The notes under the pieces: generated by a model | What the model was told of the DNA's origin: nothing | The model's database searches: none | Seen by the model: only the letters and a program-made list of their open reading frames with translations | Source: Streptomyces fuscichromogenes | GTDB lineage: Bacteria; Actinomycetota; Actinomycetes; Streptomycetales; Streptomycetaceae | DNA: 64,000 bases | Direction of reading: 5' to 3' | Assembly (NCBI RefSeq): GCF_014645815.1 | Contig: NZ_BMML01000004.1 | Span: forward strand, 62,001-126,000 | Position numbers and translations under genes: made by a program | Shown here: one piece after another, positions 48,432 to 57,513 of the stretch | Layout of the letters: each line of letters begins with the position of its first letter | How positions within the stretch are numbered: the first letter of the stretch is position 1

Positions 48432-48530
48432 GCGCCCCGTCAGGGGCGCGGGGCTGTATTCGATGTGCGGCTGCCGCCGCGTGGGCGCGACCAGCCCTCA
48501 CCGGCCCGCACCCGAAGCACCACCCGTTCC
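48432..48530. repeat. Dispersed Streptomyces intergenic repeat (copy 1)
   Basis: Begins AGCGCCCCGTCAGGGGCGCG and continues through GGGCGCGACCAGCCC and CCGGCCCGCACCC. I recall this GGGGCGCGGGG...GCGCGACCAGCCC element as very common between Streptomyces genes. A related copy lies at 55199-55265. The first 18 bases form a hairpin (GCGCCCC/GGGGCGC) that may end transcription of the membrane-protein gene. Confidence 0.7.
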
Positions 48531-48547
48531 TCCTCTACCCTCGAAGA

Positions 48548-49411
48548 ATGAGCATCCCCTTCCTCAAGGGCCACGGCACCGAGAACGACTTCGTGATCGT
48601 CCCGGACCCCGACAACGCCCTGGACCTCACCCCGGCCGCCGTTGCCGTTCTCTGCGACCGCCGTGCCGGCATCGGTGCCGACGGCGTGCTGCACGTCGTA
48701 CGGTCCGCCGCGCACCCCGAGGCCAAGGGGATGGCCGCCGACGCCGAGTGGTTCATGGACTACCGCAACGGCGACGGCTCGATCGCCGAGATGTGCGGCA
48801 ACGGCGTCCGCGTCTTCGCCCGCTACCTCCAGCACGCCGGCCACGTGACCGAGGGCGACCTCTGCGTCGCCACCCGCGGCGGAGTGAAGAAGGTGCACAT
48901 CGCCGAGGACGGTGACGTCACCGTCGGCATGGGCCGCGCCCGCCTCCCCGAGGGCGACGTGACCGTGAGCGTCGGCGACCGCACCTGGCCCGCGCGGAAC
49001 GTGAACATGGGCAACCCGCACGCCGTCGCCTTCGTCGCGGACCTCACCGACGCCGGTGACCTCCACACCCCGCCCCCCTTCAGCCCGCCGTCGGCCTACC
49101 CCGAAGGGGTCAACGTCGAGTTCGTCGTCGACCGCGGCCCCCGCCACGTCGCGATGCGCGTGCACGAGCGCGGCTCCGGCGAGACCCGCTCCTGCGGCAC
49201 CGGCGCCTGCGCGGTCGCCGTCGCCGCCGCCCGCCGCGACGGCGCCGACCCCACGGTCACCGGCACCCCGGCGACGTACACCGTGGACGTGCCCGGCGGA
49301 CGGCTCGTCATCACCGAGCGGCCCGGCGGCGAGATCGAGATGACCGGCCCCGCAGTGATTGTCGCCACGGGCGAGATCGACGCCGAGTGGCTGGAAAACG
49401 CCGCCCGTTGA
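48548..49411 (+). CDS. dapF: Diaminopimelate epimerase
   Basis: A 287-residue cytosolic enzyme converting LL- to meso-diaminopimelate for lysine and cell-wall synthesis. The two catalytic cysteines are Cys83 in EMCGNGVR and Cys216 in RSCGTGACA; the N-terminal KGHGTENDFV replaces the more usual GxGNDF motif, as in other actinobacteria. The start follows a CCTCGAAGA-type weak ribosome site. Confidence 0.97.
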   Translation: MSIPFLKGHGTENDFVIVPDPDNALDLTPAAVAVLCDRRAGIGADGVLHVVRSAAHPEAKGMAADAEWFMDYRNGDGSIAEMCGNGVRVFARYLQHAGHVTEGDLCVATRGGVKKVHIAEDGDVTVGMGRARLPEGDVTVSVGDRTWPARNVNMGNPHAVAFVADLTDAGDLHTPPPFSPPSAYPEGVNVEFVVDRGPRHVAMRVHERGSGETRSCGTGACAVAVAAARRDGADPTVTGTPATYTVDVPGGRLVITERPGGEIEMTGPAVIVATGEIDAEWLENAAR

Positions 49412-49706
49412 GGTGACCGCAGGTCGGGAACCGTGGTCTGGGTGGTCGTCCAACATCCGGATCCACGGCCCGCGTTGCCCCCGGTGGCGAGAAACATCGG
49501 CCACCCCCCGAACAGGTGGCGCAAAAACGTAAACCTTGAAATCGTCGCTCGATTGGGTGATCCGTTTCACGCTCGGCGGGAGCCGGTCAATCGGGCGCGA
49601 TGGGCTCGGTAGCATCAAGCACCGGCACGGACGGGGGAACGTCGCCAATCCCTGAGCCGCGTATGCCCTGGGGCCCCGTCCGCCGGTACACGAGCCGGAG
49701 GTGCCC

Positions 49707-51872
49707 ATGAGTGCGGAGGCCACGAACCCTGCGACGCCCGGTCCCGTCGTGCCCACGGCGGCGGTCCGCAGGAAGGCCCGCCCCCGGATCGACCTGCGCC
49801 GGCTCGGCCGGGCCGCGCTGCTCGGCAACGCCGCGCGCGGCAAACTCCCCGATGCCATCGGCCATGTCGCCGAGGCGCATCGCGCCCACTATCCCGACGC
49901 CGACCTGGAACCCCTGCGCCACGCCTGGGTCCTGGCCGAGTCCTCGCACCGCGGCCAGATGCGCAAGAGCGGCGAGCCGTACATCACCCACCCCCTCGCG
50001 GTCACCCTGATCCTCGCCGAACTCGGCGCCGAGACCACGACCCTGACGGCGTCTCTGCTCCACGACACCGTCGAGGACACCGATGTGACGCTCGACCAGG
50101 TGCGGGAGCAGTTCGGCGAGGAGGTCCGGTACCTGGTCGACGGGGTGACGAAACTGGAGAAGGTCGACTACGGGGCCGCCGCCGAACCCGAGACGTTCCG
50201 CAAGATGCTCGTCGCCACCGGCAGCGACGTCCGGGTGATGTCGATCAAGCTCGCCGACCGCCTGCACAACATGCGCACCCTCGGCGTGATGCGTCCCGAG
50301 AAACAGGCCCGCATCGCCAAGGTCACCCGGGACGTGCTCATCCCGCTCGCCGAGCGGCTCGGCGTCCAGGCGCTGAAGACCGAGCTGGAGGACCTAGTCT
50401 TCGCCATCCTGCACCCCGAGGAGTACGAGCACACCCGGGAGCTGATCGCCGCGAACGCGGCCCGCTCCGGCGACCCGCTCGCCGAGATCGCGGACGAGGT
50501 CCGCGGAGTGCTGCGCGAGGCCGACATCCCGGCCGAAGTCCTCATCCGGCCACGGCACTTCGTCTCCGTCCACCGCGTCAGCCGCAAGCGCGGCGAACTG
50601 CGCGGCGCCGACTTCGGCCGGCTGCTGGTGCTGGTCAACGAGGACGCGGACTGTTACGCCGTCCTCGGCGAGCTGCACACCTGTATGACCCCGGTGGTCT
50701 CGGAGTTCAAGGACTTCATCGCGGTACCGAAGTTCAACCTGTACCAGTCGCTCCACACGGCGGTCGCGCGCGGTGACGGACAGGTCGCCGAAGTCCTCAT
50801 CCGCACCCACCAGATGCACAAGGTCGCCGAGGCCGGCGTGGTCGCCCTCGGCAACCCCTACACCCCGGCCGCCGGCACTCCGGCAGGCGACACCCCGGCC
50901 GCCGACGCCGACGCCTCCGCCGACTCCCCGGTCGACGGCGAGCGCGCCGACCCCACCCGGCCCGGCTGGCTCTCCCGCCTGCTCGACTGGCAGAAGGCCG
51001 CTCCGGACACCGACACCTTCTGGTCCACCCTGCGCGAGGACCTCGCCCAGGACCGCGAGATCACCGTCTACCGCCCCGACGGCGGCAGCCTCGGCCTCCC
51101 CGAGGGCGCCACCTGTGTCGACGCCGCGTACGCCCAGTACGGCGAGGACGCGCACGCCTGCATCGGCGCCCGCGTCAACGGCCGCCTCGCGACCCTCAGC
51201 ACGGTCCTCAGGGACGGCGACACCGTCCAGCTCCTGATGGGCCAGGACCCGGCCTCCGAGCCCTCCCGGGAGTGGCTGGAGCACGCCCACACCCCGGCGG
51301 CCCGGATCGCCATCCAGCGCTGGCTCGCCGCCCATCCGGACCGTACCGAGGAGCCCCCGGCCCCCGTCCCCAGCCGTCCGGCGCTCGACCTCACGGCTCC
51401 CGGCAGCGCCTCCGGCGGTGCGCCCCGGACCGCCAGCGCGATGGTCGTCGACCGCCCCGGCGCCACCGTACGGCTCGCCGGCTGCTGCACCCCCGTACCT
51501 CCCGACGAGGTCACCGGCTTCGCCGTGCGCGGCGGAGCGGTCACCGTGCATCGTGTGGAGTGCGCCTCGGTGGCCCACATGAAGGGCACCGGCCGCCCCG
51601 AGGTGGCCGTGAGCTGGGGCGACAGCACGGCCTGCCGGGTCACCCTGGTCGCCGAATCGTTCGGCCGCCCCCATCTGCTCGCCGACCTCACCGAGGCGAT
51701 GGCCCAGGAGGGTGCCGAGATCGTCTCGGCGACCGTGGAACCCCCCAGTCAGCAGCGGGTCCGCCACACCTACACCGTGGAACTGCCCGACGCGGCCCGT
51801 CTGCCCGCCCTGATGCGTGCGATGCGCAATGTGCCCGGTGTGTACGACGTCGGCCGAGCGCAGCATCAGTGA
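49707..51872 (+). CDS. rshA: RelA/SpoT homologue (RshA-like (p)ppGpp hydrolase/synthetase)
   Basis: A 721-residue protein: an HD hydrolase domain (about residues 60-210) with the HDTVEDTD motif and its SIKLADRLHNMRTL helix, a synthetase-like domain (about 255-400, DCYAVLGELHT, FKDFIAVPKFNLYQSLHTAV, EVLIRT), a TGS domain (about 455-515, ITVYRPDGGSLGLPEGATCVDAAYA) and a C-terminal ACT/CC region (RLAGCCTPVPPDEVTGFAVRGG). In the synthetase part the usual YDLxxVR is replaced by ADFGRLLV and the later AxHW by VVALG, so synthesis may be weak or lost, whereas hydrolysis looks intact. ATG 49707 has GGAGG five bases upstream. Confidence 0.9.
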   Translation: MSAEATNPATPGPVVPTAAVRRKARPRIDLRRLGRAALLGNAARGKLPDAIGHVAEAHRAHYPDADLEPLRHAWVLAESSHRGQMRKSGEPYITHPLAVTLILAELGAETTTLTASLLHDTVEDTDVTLDQVREQFGEEVRYLVDGVTKLEKVDYGAAAEPETFRKMLVATGSDVRVMSIKLADRLHNMRTLGVMRPEKQARIAKVTRDVLIPLAERLGVQALKTELEDLVFAILHPEEYEHTRELIAANAARSGDPLAEIADEVRGVLREADIPAEVLIRPRHFVSVHRVSRKRGELRGADFGRLLVLVNEDADCYAVLGELHTCMTPVVSEFKDFIAVPKFNLYQSLHTAVARGDGQVAEVLIRTHQMHKVAEAGVVALGNPYTPAAGTPAGDTPAADADASADSPVDGERADPTRPGWLSRLLDWQKAAPDTDTFWSTLREDLAQDREITVYRPDGGSLGLPEGATCVDAAYAQYGEDAHACIGARVNGRLATLSTVLRDGDTVQLLMGQDPASEPSREWLEHAHTPAARIAIQRWLAAHPDRTEEPPAPVPSRPALDLTAPGSASGGAPRTASAMVVDRPGATVRLAGCCTPVPPDEVTGFAVRGGAVTVHRVECASVAHMKGTGRPEVAVSWGDSTACRVTLVAESFGRPHLLADLTEAMAQEGAEIVSATVEPPSQQRVRHTYTVELPDAARLPALMRAMRNVPGVYDVGRAQHQ

Positions 51873-51951
51873 CTTAATCGGACTTACTCGTTCGAGTGGA
51901 TTGGTCGTGGTTCGTCGGCGTGAGGGCGGGGTGCGCTGGTAGCGGTGGTTC

Positions 51952-53499
51952 ATGCTGCTCACCCTCCGCACCCGCCCGCTGACGGAACGCCTTCGTCCGC
52001 TGCCCGGACGCAGCCGACCGTCCAGGCGCGGCACCGGCCCGCTCCGGCACCGGCGGGCCGCCGCCCTCCTCGCCTCCGCCGTCTCCGTCGCCCTGCTCGG
52101 CGCGAGCGCCCCGCCGGTCCCGCTGGGCATCGGCGACCGGCTCTTCCCGTACCTCGGCAACCCGGGCTACGACGTGGCGTCGTACGACCTCTCCTTCACC
52201 TACCCCGGCAGCAACGACAAGCCGCTCCAGGCCGTCACCACCATCGACGCCGTCACCACCGCCGACCTGGACCGGGTCAACCTCGACTTCGCGCACGGCA
52301 AGGTCGAGTCCGTCGAGGTCGACGGGCGGTCCGCCGCCTTCGAGAGCGCCGGCGAGGACCTGGTCGTCACGCCCGGCCGGCCGCTGCGGCGGGGCAGCTG
52401 GACCCGGATCACGGTGAAGCACACCAGCGACCCGGTGGCCGCCAAGGGCCAGGACGGCGGCTGGGTGCGCACCACCGACGGGCTCGCCATGGCCAACCAG
52501 GCCGACGCCGCCCACCTGGTCTTCCCGTGCAACGACCACCCGTCCGACAAGGCGATGTTCACCTTCCACGTCACCGCCCCGAACGGCTACACCGTCGTCG
52601 CCAACGGGCTCCCCACCGACTCCGCCCGGGTCGGCGGCCGGACCACCTGGACCTACCGCACCCAGCACCCCATGGCCACCGAGCTGGCCCAGGTCTCCAT
52701 CGGCCGCTCCGCCGTACTGCACCGCAAGGGCCCGCACGGACTGTCCGTCCGGGACGTCGTCCCGAGCGCCGACGCCAAGAAGCTCGAACCCTGGCTGGCC
52801 AAGACCCCGGACCAGATCGCCTGGCTGGAGGGCAAGGTCGGACCGTTCCCGTTCGAGACGTACGGCGTGCTCATGGCGCAGGCGTCCACCGGCTTCGAGC
52901 TGGAGACCCAGACCCTCTCCCTGTTCGAGAAGAGCCTGTTCACCGAGCCCGTGTACCCCAAGTGGTACCTTGAGTCGATCATGGTGCACGAGCTGTCCCA
53001 CCAGTGGTTCGGCGACAGCGTCAGCCCCCGCGTCTGGTCCGACGTCTGGCTGAACGAGGGCCACGCCACCTGGTACGAGGAGCTGTACGCGCAGGAGAAG
53101 GGCCACCAGCCCATGATCAACCGCATGAAGGCCGCGTACGGCCTCTCCGACCGCTGGCGCGCCGAGGGCGGACCGCCCGCCCGGCCCAAGGTCCCCAAGC
53201 CCGGCCAGAAGATCGGCATCTTCCGCCCGAACATCTACGACGGCGCCGCCCTCGCCCTCTACGCCCTGCGCCAGGAGATCGGCAAGCCCGCCTTCGAACG
53301 CCTGGAGCGGATCTGGGTCCAGCAGCACAGGGACTCCACCGCGACCACGGCCGACTTCGTCCGCCTGGCCTCCGCGGTCGCGAACCGCGATCTCACCGGC
53401 TTCTTCGACGCCTGGCTGTACGGCGAGAAGACCCCGCCGATGCCCGGCCACCCGGACTGGAAGCAGGCCCCGGCCCCGAAGAAGCCCGCCCGGAAGTGA
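51952..53499 (+). CDS. Secreted M1-family aminopeptidase-like metalloprotease
   Basis: A 515-residue protein with a long basic N-terminus and the signal segment AALLASAVSVALLGASAPPVP, so it is probably exported. The zinc site is complete: HELSHQWFGD followed after the usual spacing by WLNEGHATW (HExxH-18-E). The exopeptidase GAMEN-type element appears as GFELETQTL. It is shorter than full M1 aminopeptidases (about 850) because the ERAP/helical C-terminal domain is absent, as in many actinobacterial M1 proteins. The C-terminus is Lys/Pro-rich. Confidence 0.9.
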   Translation: MLLTLRTRPLTERLRPLPGRSRPSRRGTGPLRHRRAAALLASAVSVALLGASAPPVPLGIGDRLFPYLGNPGYDVASYDLSFTYPGSNDKPLQAVTTIDAVTTADLDRVNLDFAHGKVESVEVDGRSAAFESAGEDLVVTPGRPLRRGSWTRITVKHTSDPVAAKGQDGGWVRTTDGLAMANQADAAHLVFPCNDHPSDKAMFTFHVTAPNGYTVVANGLPTDSARVGGRTTWTYRTQHPMATELAQVSIGRSAVLHRKGPHGLSVRDVVPSADAKKLEPWLAKTPDQIAWLEGKVGPFPFETYGVLMAQASTGFELETQTLSLFEKSLFTEPVYPKWYLESIMVHELSHQWFGDSVSPRVWSDVWLNEGHATWYEELYAQEKGHQPMINRMKAAYGLSDRWRAEGGPPARPKVPKPGQKIGIFRPNIYDGAALALYALRQEIGKPAFERLERIWVQQHRDSTATTADFVRLASAVANRDLTGFFDAWLYGEKTPPMPGHPDWKQAPAPKKPARK

Positions 53500-53656
53500 C
53501 GACGGGACGGCCCGGGAATAACACAGTGCCGGGGCGGCGCGTACCGTGCGACCATCATGGGGTCGGCGCGGTACGGGTCGCGGGGAATCTCCCGGGGTAC
53601 TCGTACGTTGAGAAACCGAACGCCGATTTCGGCATCCCTATCGACGTAAGGACCCA

Positions 53657-55150
53657 ATGACCTCCTCTTCTTCCCCTTCCCAGGACACCAGGCGCCTCGC
53701 GCAGGACTACCCCGACGGTCTTCGGGCCGATGCCCTGATGGAAGAGGACGTCGCCTGGAGCCACGAGATCGACGGAGAGCGGGACGGCGACCAGTTCGAC
53801 CGTACCGAGCGCGCGGCCCTGCGCCGCGTGGCCGGCCTCTCCACCGAGCTCGAGGACGTCACCGAGGTCGAGTACCGACAGCTCCGCCTGGAGCGGGTGG
53901 TGCTGGTCGGCGTGTGGACCTCGGGCACCGCACAGGACGCGGACAACTCCCTCGCGGAGCTGGCCGCCCTCGCCGAGACGGCGGGTGCGCTGGTCCTCGA
54001 CGGCGTCATCCAGCGCCGCGACAAGCCGGACTCGGCGACCTACATCGGCTCCGGCAAGGCCCAGGAGCTGCGCGACGTCGTCCTCGAAACGGGCGCGGAC
54101 ACCGTCATCTGCGACGGTGAGCTCAGTCCGGGCCAGCTGATCCAGCTGGAGGACGTCGTCAAGGTCAAGGTCATCGACCGGACCGCCCTGATCCTGGACA
54201 TCTTCGCCCAGCACGCCAAGTCCCGGGAGGGCAAGGCGCAGGTCTCGCTCGCGCAGATGCAGTACATGCTGCCGCGGCTGCGAGGCTGGGGTCAGTCGCT
54301 GTCCCGCCAGATGGGCGGCGGCAAGGGCGGCGGTCTCGCCACCCGTGGTCCCGGTGAGACCAAGATCGAGACGGACCGGCGGCGGATCCGCGAGAAGATG
54401 GCGAAGATGCGCCGGGAGATCGCGGAGATGAAGACCGGCCGCGAGATCAAGCGCCAGGAGCGCCGCCGCAACAAGGTGCCGTCCGTGGCCATCGCGGGCT
54501 ACACCAACGCGGGCAAGTCCTCCCTGCTCAACCGTCTCACCGGAGCGGGCGTCCTGGTCGAGAACGCCCTGTTCGCGACCCTGGACCCGACGGTCCGCCG
54601 CGCGGAGACCCCGAGCGGCCGCCTCTACACCCTGACCGACACGGTCGGCTTCGTCCGCCACCTGCCCCACCACCTGGTCGAGGCCTTCCGCTCCACCATG
54701 GAGGAGGTCGGCGACGCCGACCTGATCCTGCACGTGGTCGACGGCTCGCACCCGGTCCCGGAGGAGCAGCTGGCCGCCGTACGCGAGGTGATCAGGGAGG
54801 TCGGCGCCACCGACGTACCCGAGATCGTCGTGATCAACAAGGCGGACGCGGCGGACCCCCTGGTCCTCCAGCGCCTGCTGCGCAACGAGAAGCGGTCCAT
54901 CGCGGTCTCGGCCCGCACCGGCCAGGGCATCGAGGAACTGCTGGCCCTCCTCGACAACGACCTGCCCCGCCCGTCGGTCGAGATCGAGGCCCTGGTCCCG
55001 TACACCCACGGCAAGCTGGTGGCCCGCGCCCACAACGAGGGCGAGGTCCTCTCCGAGGAGCACACCGCGGAGGGCACCCTCCTCAAGGTCCGCGTCCACG
55101 AGGAACTGGCGGCGGAGCTCACGCCGTACGTTCCGACGCCGACTGCGTAA
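53657..55150 (+). CDS. hflX: Ribosome-associated GTPase HflX
   Basis: A 497-residue GTPase that binds the ribosome and helps split stalled subunits. The N-terminal HflX domain contains the GLATRGPGETKIETDRRRI motif and a coiled linker (EKMAKMRREIAEMK); the G domain has G1 GYTNAGKSS, G3 DTVGF and G4 NKAD, and the family motif LFATLDPTVRR. The start has TAAGGACCC upstream. A rho-independent-like hairpin follows the stop. Confidence 0.96.
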   Translation: MTSSSSPSQDTRRLAQDYPDGLRADALMEEDVAWSHEIDGERDGDQFDRTERAALRRVAGLSTELEDVTEVEYRQLRLERVVLVGVWTSGTAQDADNSLAELAALAETAGALVLDGVIQRRDKPDSATYIGSGKAQELRDVVLETGADTVICDGELSPGQLIQLEDVVKVKVIDRTALILDIFAQHAKSREGKAQVSLAQMQYMLPRLRGWGQSLSRQMGGGKGGGLATRGPGETKIETDRRRIREKMAKMRREIAEMKTGREIKRQERRRNKVPSVAIAGYTNAGKSSLLNRLTGAGVLVENALFATLDPTVRRAETPSGRLYTLTDTVGFVRHLPHHLVEAFRSTMEEVGDADLILHVVDGSHPVPEEQLAAVREVIREVGATDVPEIVVINKADAADPLVLQRLLRNEKRSIAVSARTGQGIEELLALLDNDLPRPSVEIEALVPYTHGKLVARAHNEGEVLSEEHTAEGTLLKVRVHEELAAELTPYVPTPTA

Positions 55151-55160
55151 CGCCTGGCAT

Positions 55161-55196
55161 GAAGGCCCCGCCCCCTTTCGAGGGAGCGGGGCCTTC
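55161..55196. terminator. Hairpin terminator after hflX
   Basis: GAAGGCCCCGC (55161-55171) pairs with GCGGGGCCTTC (55186-55196) around a 14-base loop that can itself pair weakly; a short CACTT tail follows. It lies between the convergent hflX and protease genes. Confidence 0.8.
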
Positions 55197-55198
55197 AC

Positions 55199-55265
55199 TT
55201 ACCTGGGGGCGCGGGGAACTGCGCGAGCAACCCACGACGGCCGTGAGCCGCCGAACCACAGTTCC
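55199..55265. repeat. Dispersed Streptomyces intergenic repeat (copy 2)
   Basis: GGGGGCGCGGGGAACTGCGC followed by GAGCAACCCACGACGG is a diverged member of the same family as 48432-48530 (shared GGGGCGCGGGG and GCGCGA core, then CACGACGGCC variant). It sits just after the hflX terminator. Confidence 0.6.
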
Positions 55266-55296
55266 CCCTACGGCGACAGGGCGACATCAACCACCC

Positions 55297-56520
55297 TCAC
55301 TGACCAGCGAACTCCTTGCTGACCGCCTCGTACACGCCCTTGGCCACATCACCCAACCGAGGCCCGGCCAACCACCCCGAACTCACCGGTCCGATCGACG
55401 TGTTGGACACCAGCGCCACCTTGCCGTCGGCACCCTGCTCCACCCAGCCACCACCGGACGCCCCGCCGGTCATCGTGCACCCGATCCGGTACATCGTCGG
55501 CGCCGACGCGTCGACCGACAGCCGCCCCGGCTTGTCCGCGCACCGGTACATCAGCGACCCGTCGTACGGCTTCGCCGCCGGATACCCGGTGGCGGTGATG
55601 CTCGACACCTTCGGTACCGCGGGCGCGTCGAAGTTCACCGGCAACGCCGAACCGACCGTCTCCTCCAGGGACTTGCCGCCGCTGCCCTGCTCCGGCGTCA
55701 CATGGATCACGGCGTAGTCGTACGACGCGCCGTTGCCGCCCGTCTCACCGCCCTGGTCGATCCACTGCTGCGAGGTCTTCGCCCCGTCACCCCACCAGAC
55801 GCCGTACGGCGCGATCTGCGAACGGCTCGCCGCCGCCAGCGCCGCACCGGTCAGCCCCTTGTCGTTGTACGACGGCACGAACGCGATGTTGCGGTACCAG
55901 CCGCCGTTCTTGCCGGCGTGCACACAGTGCCCCGCCGTCCACACCAGGTTGGACTTGCCCGGGTGCGCCGGGTCCTCGACGACCGTCGCCGAGCAGACCA
56001 TCGTGCCCTCGGGGGAGTCGAAGAACACCTTCCCGGACGTGGCCGCGTTGGCGTGGTACGACGGCTGCACGGCCTTCGCCTGGACCGGCTCCGGCGTCGG
56101 GTCGGTCACTCCCTGGTCACCGGAGAGGTCGTTGCCGTCGACGCCCTTGTCCTTGTCGGGGTCGTTCGCGTCACGCATCCGGTGCGGGTCCCACAAGCCC
56201 TTGATGATGGGGTTGACGAAGTCGTTGGCCTCGCGCAGCCAGTCGTTCCTGTCCCAGTTCTTCCAGGCGCCGTTCTTCCACTTGTCGATGTCTATCCCGT
56301 GCTCTTTGAGCTTGTTCCTGATGTCGTCCGGGATCTTGATCTTGCCGTCACCGGTGTCGGCCGTGGCGGACGAGGAAGCCGGGGCGCCCGCCTTGTCGTC
56401 ACCGGAGCCGCCGCAGGCGGTGGCGGTCAGTGTCAGCGCCGAGGCGAGGGCGACGGCCGCCAGCGCCCGGGGCGCGCCCCTTCCACCTCGCGGGGCGAAC
56501 GACGGCCGGATGGATCGCAT
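55297..56520 (-). CDS. Secreted trypsin-like serine protease lipoprotein
   Basis: A 407-residue protein with a signal peptide ending in a lipobox (LTLTATACGG, Cys near residue 36), a 110-residue linker region rich in Lys/Asp/Trp, and an S1-type protease domain: His in WTAGHCVHAG, Asp in YDYAVIHV and Ser in TGGASGGGW, the full triad. Extra cysteines (MVCSATVV, YRCAD, RIGCTM) suggest disulphides. It resembles the trypsin-like peptidase family of Streptomyces cell-surface proteins; substrate unknown. Confidence 0.9.
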   Translation of the reverse strand: MRSIRPSFAPRGGRGAPRALAAVALASALTLTATACGGSGDDKAGAPASSSATADTGDGKIKIPDDIRNKLKEHGIDIDKWKNGAWKNWDRNDWLREANDFVNPIIKGLWDPHRMRDANDPDKDKGVDGNDLSGDQGVTDPTPEPVQAKAVQPSYHANAATSGKVFFDSPEGTMVCSATVVEDPAHPGKSNLVWTAGHCVHAGKNGGWYRNIAFVPSYNDKGLTGAALAAASRSQIAPYGVWWGDGAKTSQQWIDQGGETGGNGASYDYAVIHVTPEQGSGGKSLEETVGSALPVNFDAPAVPKVSSITATGYPAAKPYDGSLMYRCADKPGRLSVDASAPTMYRIGCTMTGGASGGGWVEQGADGKVALVSNTSIGPVSSGWLAGPRLGDVAKGVYEAVSKEFAGQ

Positions 56521-56778
56521 GGTGGTGACTCCCCCTGTCGGTAAGGAACTTCAGCGCCACACACTATGCGCTCGCTGTGCACCGCTTCCCATGGAACCGC
56601 AACGGTTTCGCTACGGCCCCCACCAGCGGGGCAACCACAGTTGTCCCCCGGCATCAACGCGTCACCTGTCGCCGACGCGGACACGAGTGCACACCCCCGA
56701 CTCCAGCCGCAGAAGCTGCCAAAGGGCCCCACCGCTCCGTACCCCCACCGATCCATCCAACGTCCATGCCCATGGACC

Positions 56779-57235
56779 GACCCGTACTCCCGCCCCTCCC
56801 TGCCTGCCGCCAATGCGCGGACGAGAACCGGTCCGTGCTCCTGTCTCTCCCTGCCTGTGGGTAGTGGGTGGGCGTGGGGTGGTCCGTGCTCTTGTCTCTC
56901 TCTGCCTGTCGGTAGTGGGTGGGCGTCGGCTGGTCCGTACTCCCGCTTCTCCGTGCCTGTCGGTATTGCGCGGACGAGAACCGGTCCGTGCTCCTGTCTC
57001 TCCTTGCCTGTTGGGAATGCGTGGGCGTGGGCCGGCCCGTACTCCCGCCCCTCCCCGCCTGTCGGTTATGCGCGGGCGAGAGCCGGTCCGTGCTCCTGTC
57101 TCTCCTTGCCTGTGGGTAGTGGGTGGGCCTGGGGTGGGTCCGTGCTCCCGCCCCCCTGCCCGTCGGGAATGCGCGGGCGAGAGCCTGTCCGCACCCCCGT
57201 TCCTCCCAGCCTGTCCGGCGTTTGAGGACGAGGCC
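56779..57235. repeat. Nine-unit 51-bp degenerate tandem repeat
   Basis: The anchor GGTCCGT (or variants) recurs at 56779, 56830, 56881, 56932, 56983, 57034, 57085, 57137 and about 57187, an almost exact 51-bp period. Units share CTCCTGTCTCTCC, GCCTGT and a GGG-rich part, and alternate between a TGCGCGGACGAG form and a GTGGGTGGGCGTG form, so the real ancestral duplication unit may be about 102 bp. The last unit merges into a dispersed Streptomyces repeat. Confidence 0.9.
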
Positions 57236-57300
57236 GTTCAGGCCGAAGCGGGGGTCCGGGGGCGCAGCCCCCGAATCGGGCGGTCGCAGGGGGCCCACCC
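57205..57300. repeat. Dispersed Streptomyces repeat with hairpin
   Basis: CCTGTCCGGCGTTTGAGGAC followed by GAGGCCGTTCAGGCC and the hairpin CGGGGGC-GCA-GCCCCCG (57257-57273). I recall the GGCGTTTGAGGACGAG element as widespread in Streptomyces intergenic DNA. It abuts the 51-bp array, to which its first 24 bases are related. Confidence 0.65.
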
Positions 57301-57513
57301 CCTGGAGGATGGGACGGGTAGGGGCGGCGGGGGCGCATCCCGGTCCGGCAGATCGACCGCCGGGGTCGGCCGGAAGGCAAGATCGCGGCAAGGATCTTGA
57401 GGCGACCCGTAACCCGCTGGCCGGTCCGGGGTTGGTAGCGGTGAGGGGCCCGCTGCCTGTGCCCGGTGCCCGCCGATCAACTCGCCTCTGGACAGCGGGG
57501 AGGACAGCGAGCC

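Larger units (their letters stand above)
56521..57513. other. Gene-free kilobase with tandem and dispersed repeats
   Basis: Between the divergent protease and aminotransferase genes. I see no real gene: long open frames on both strands arise because the 51-bp repeat is a multiple of three. The stretch holds the 51-bp array (56779-57235), a dispersed repeat with a GGGGGC/GCCCCC hairpin at 57257-57273, and the aminotransferase ribosome site (GGGGAGGA, 57497-57504). No iron box was found. Confidence 0.7.
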
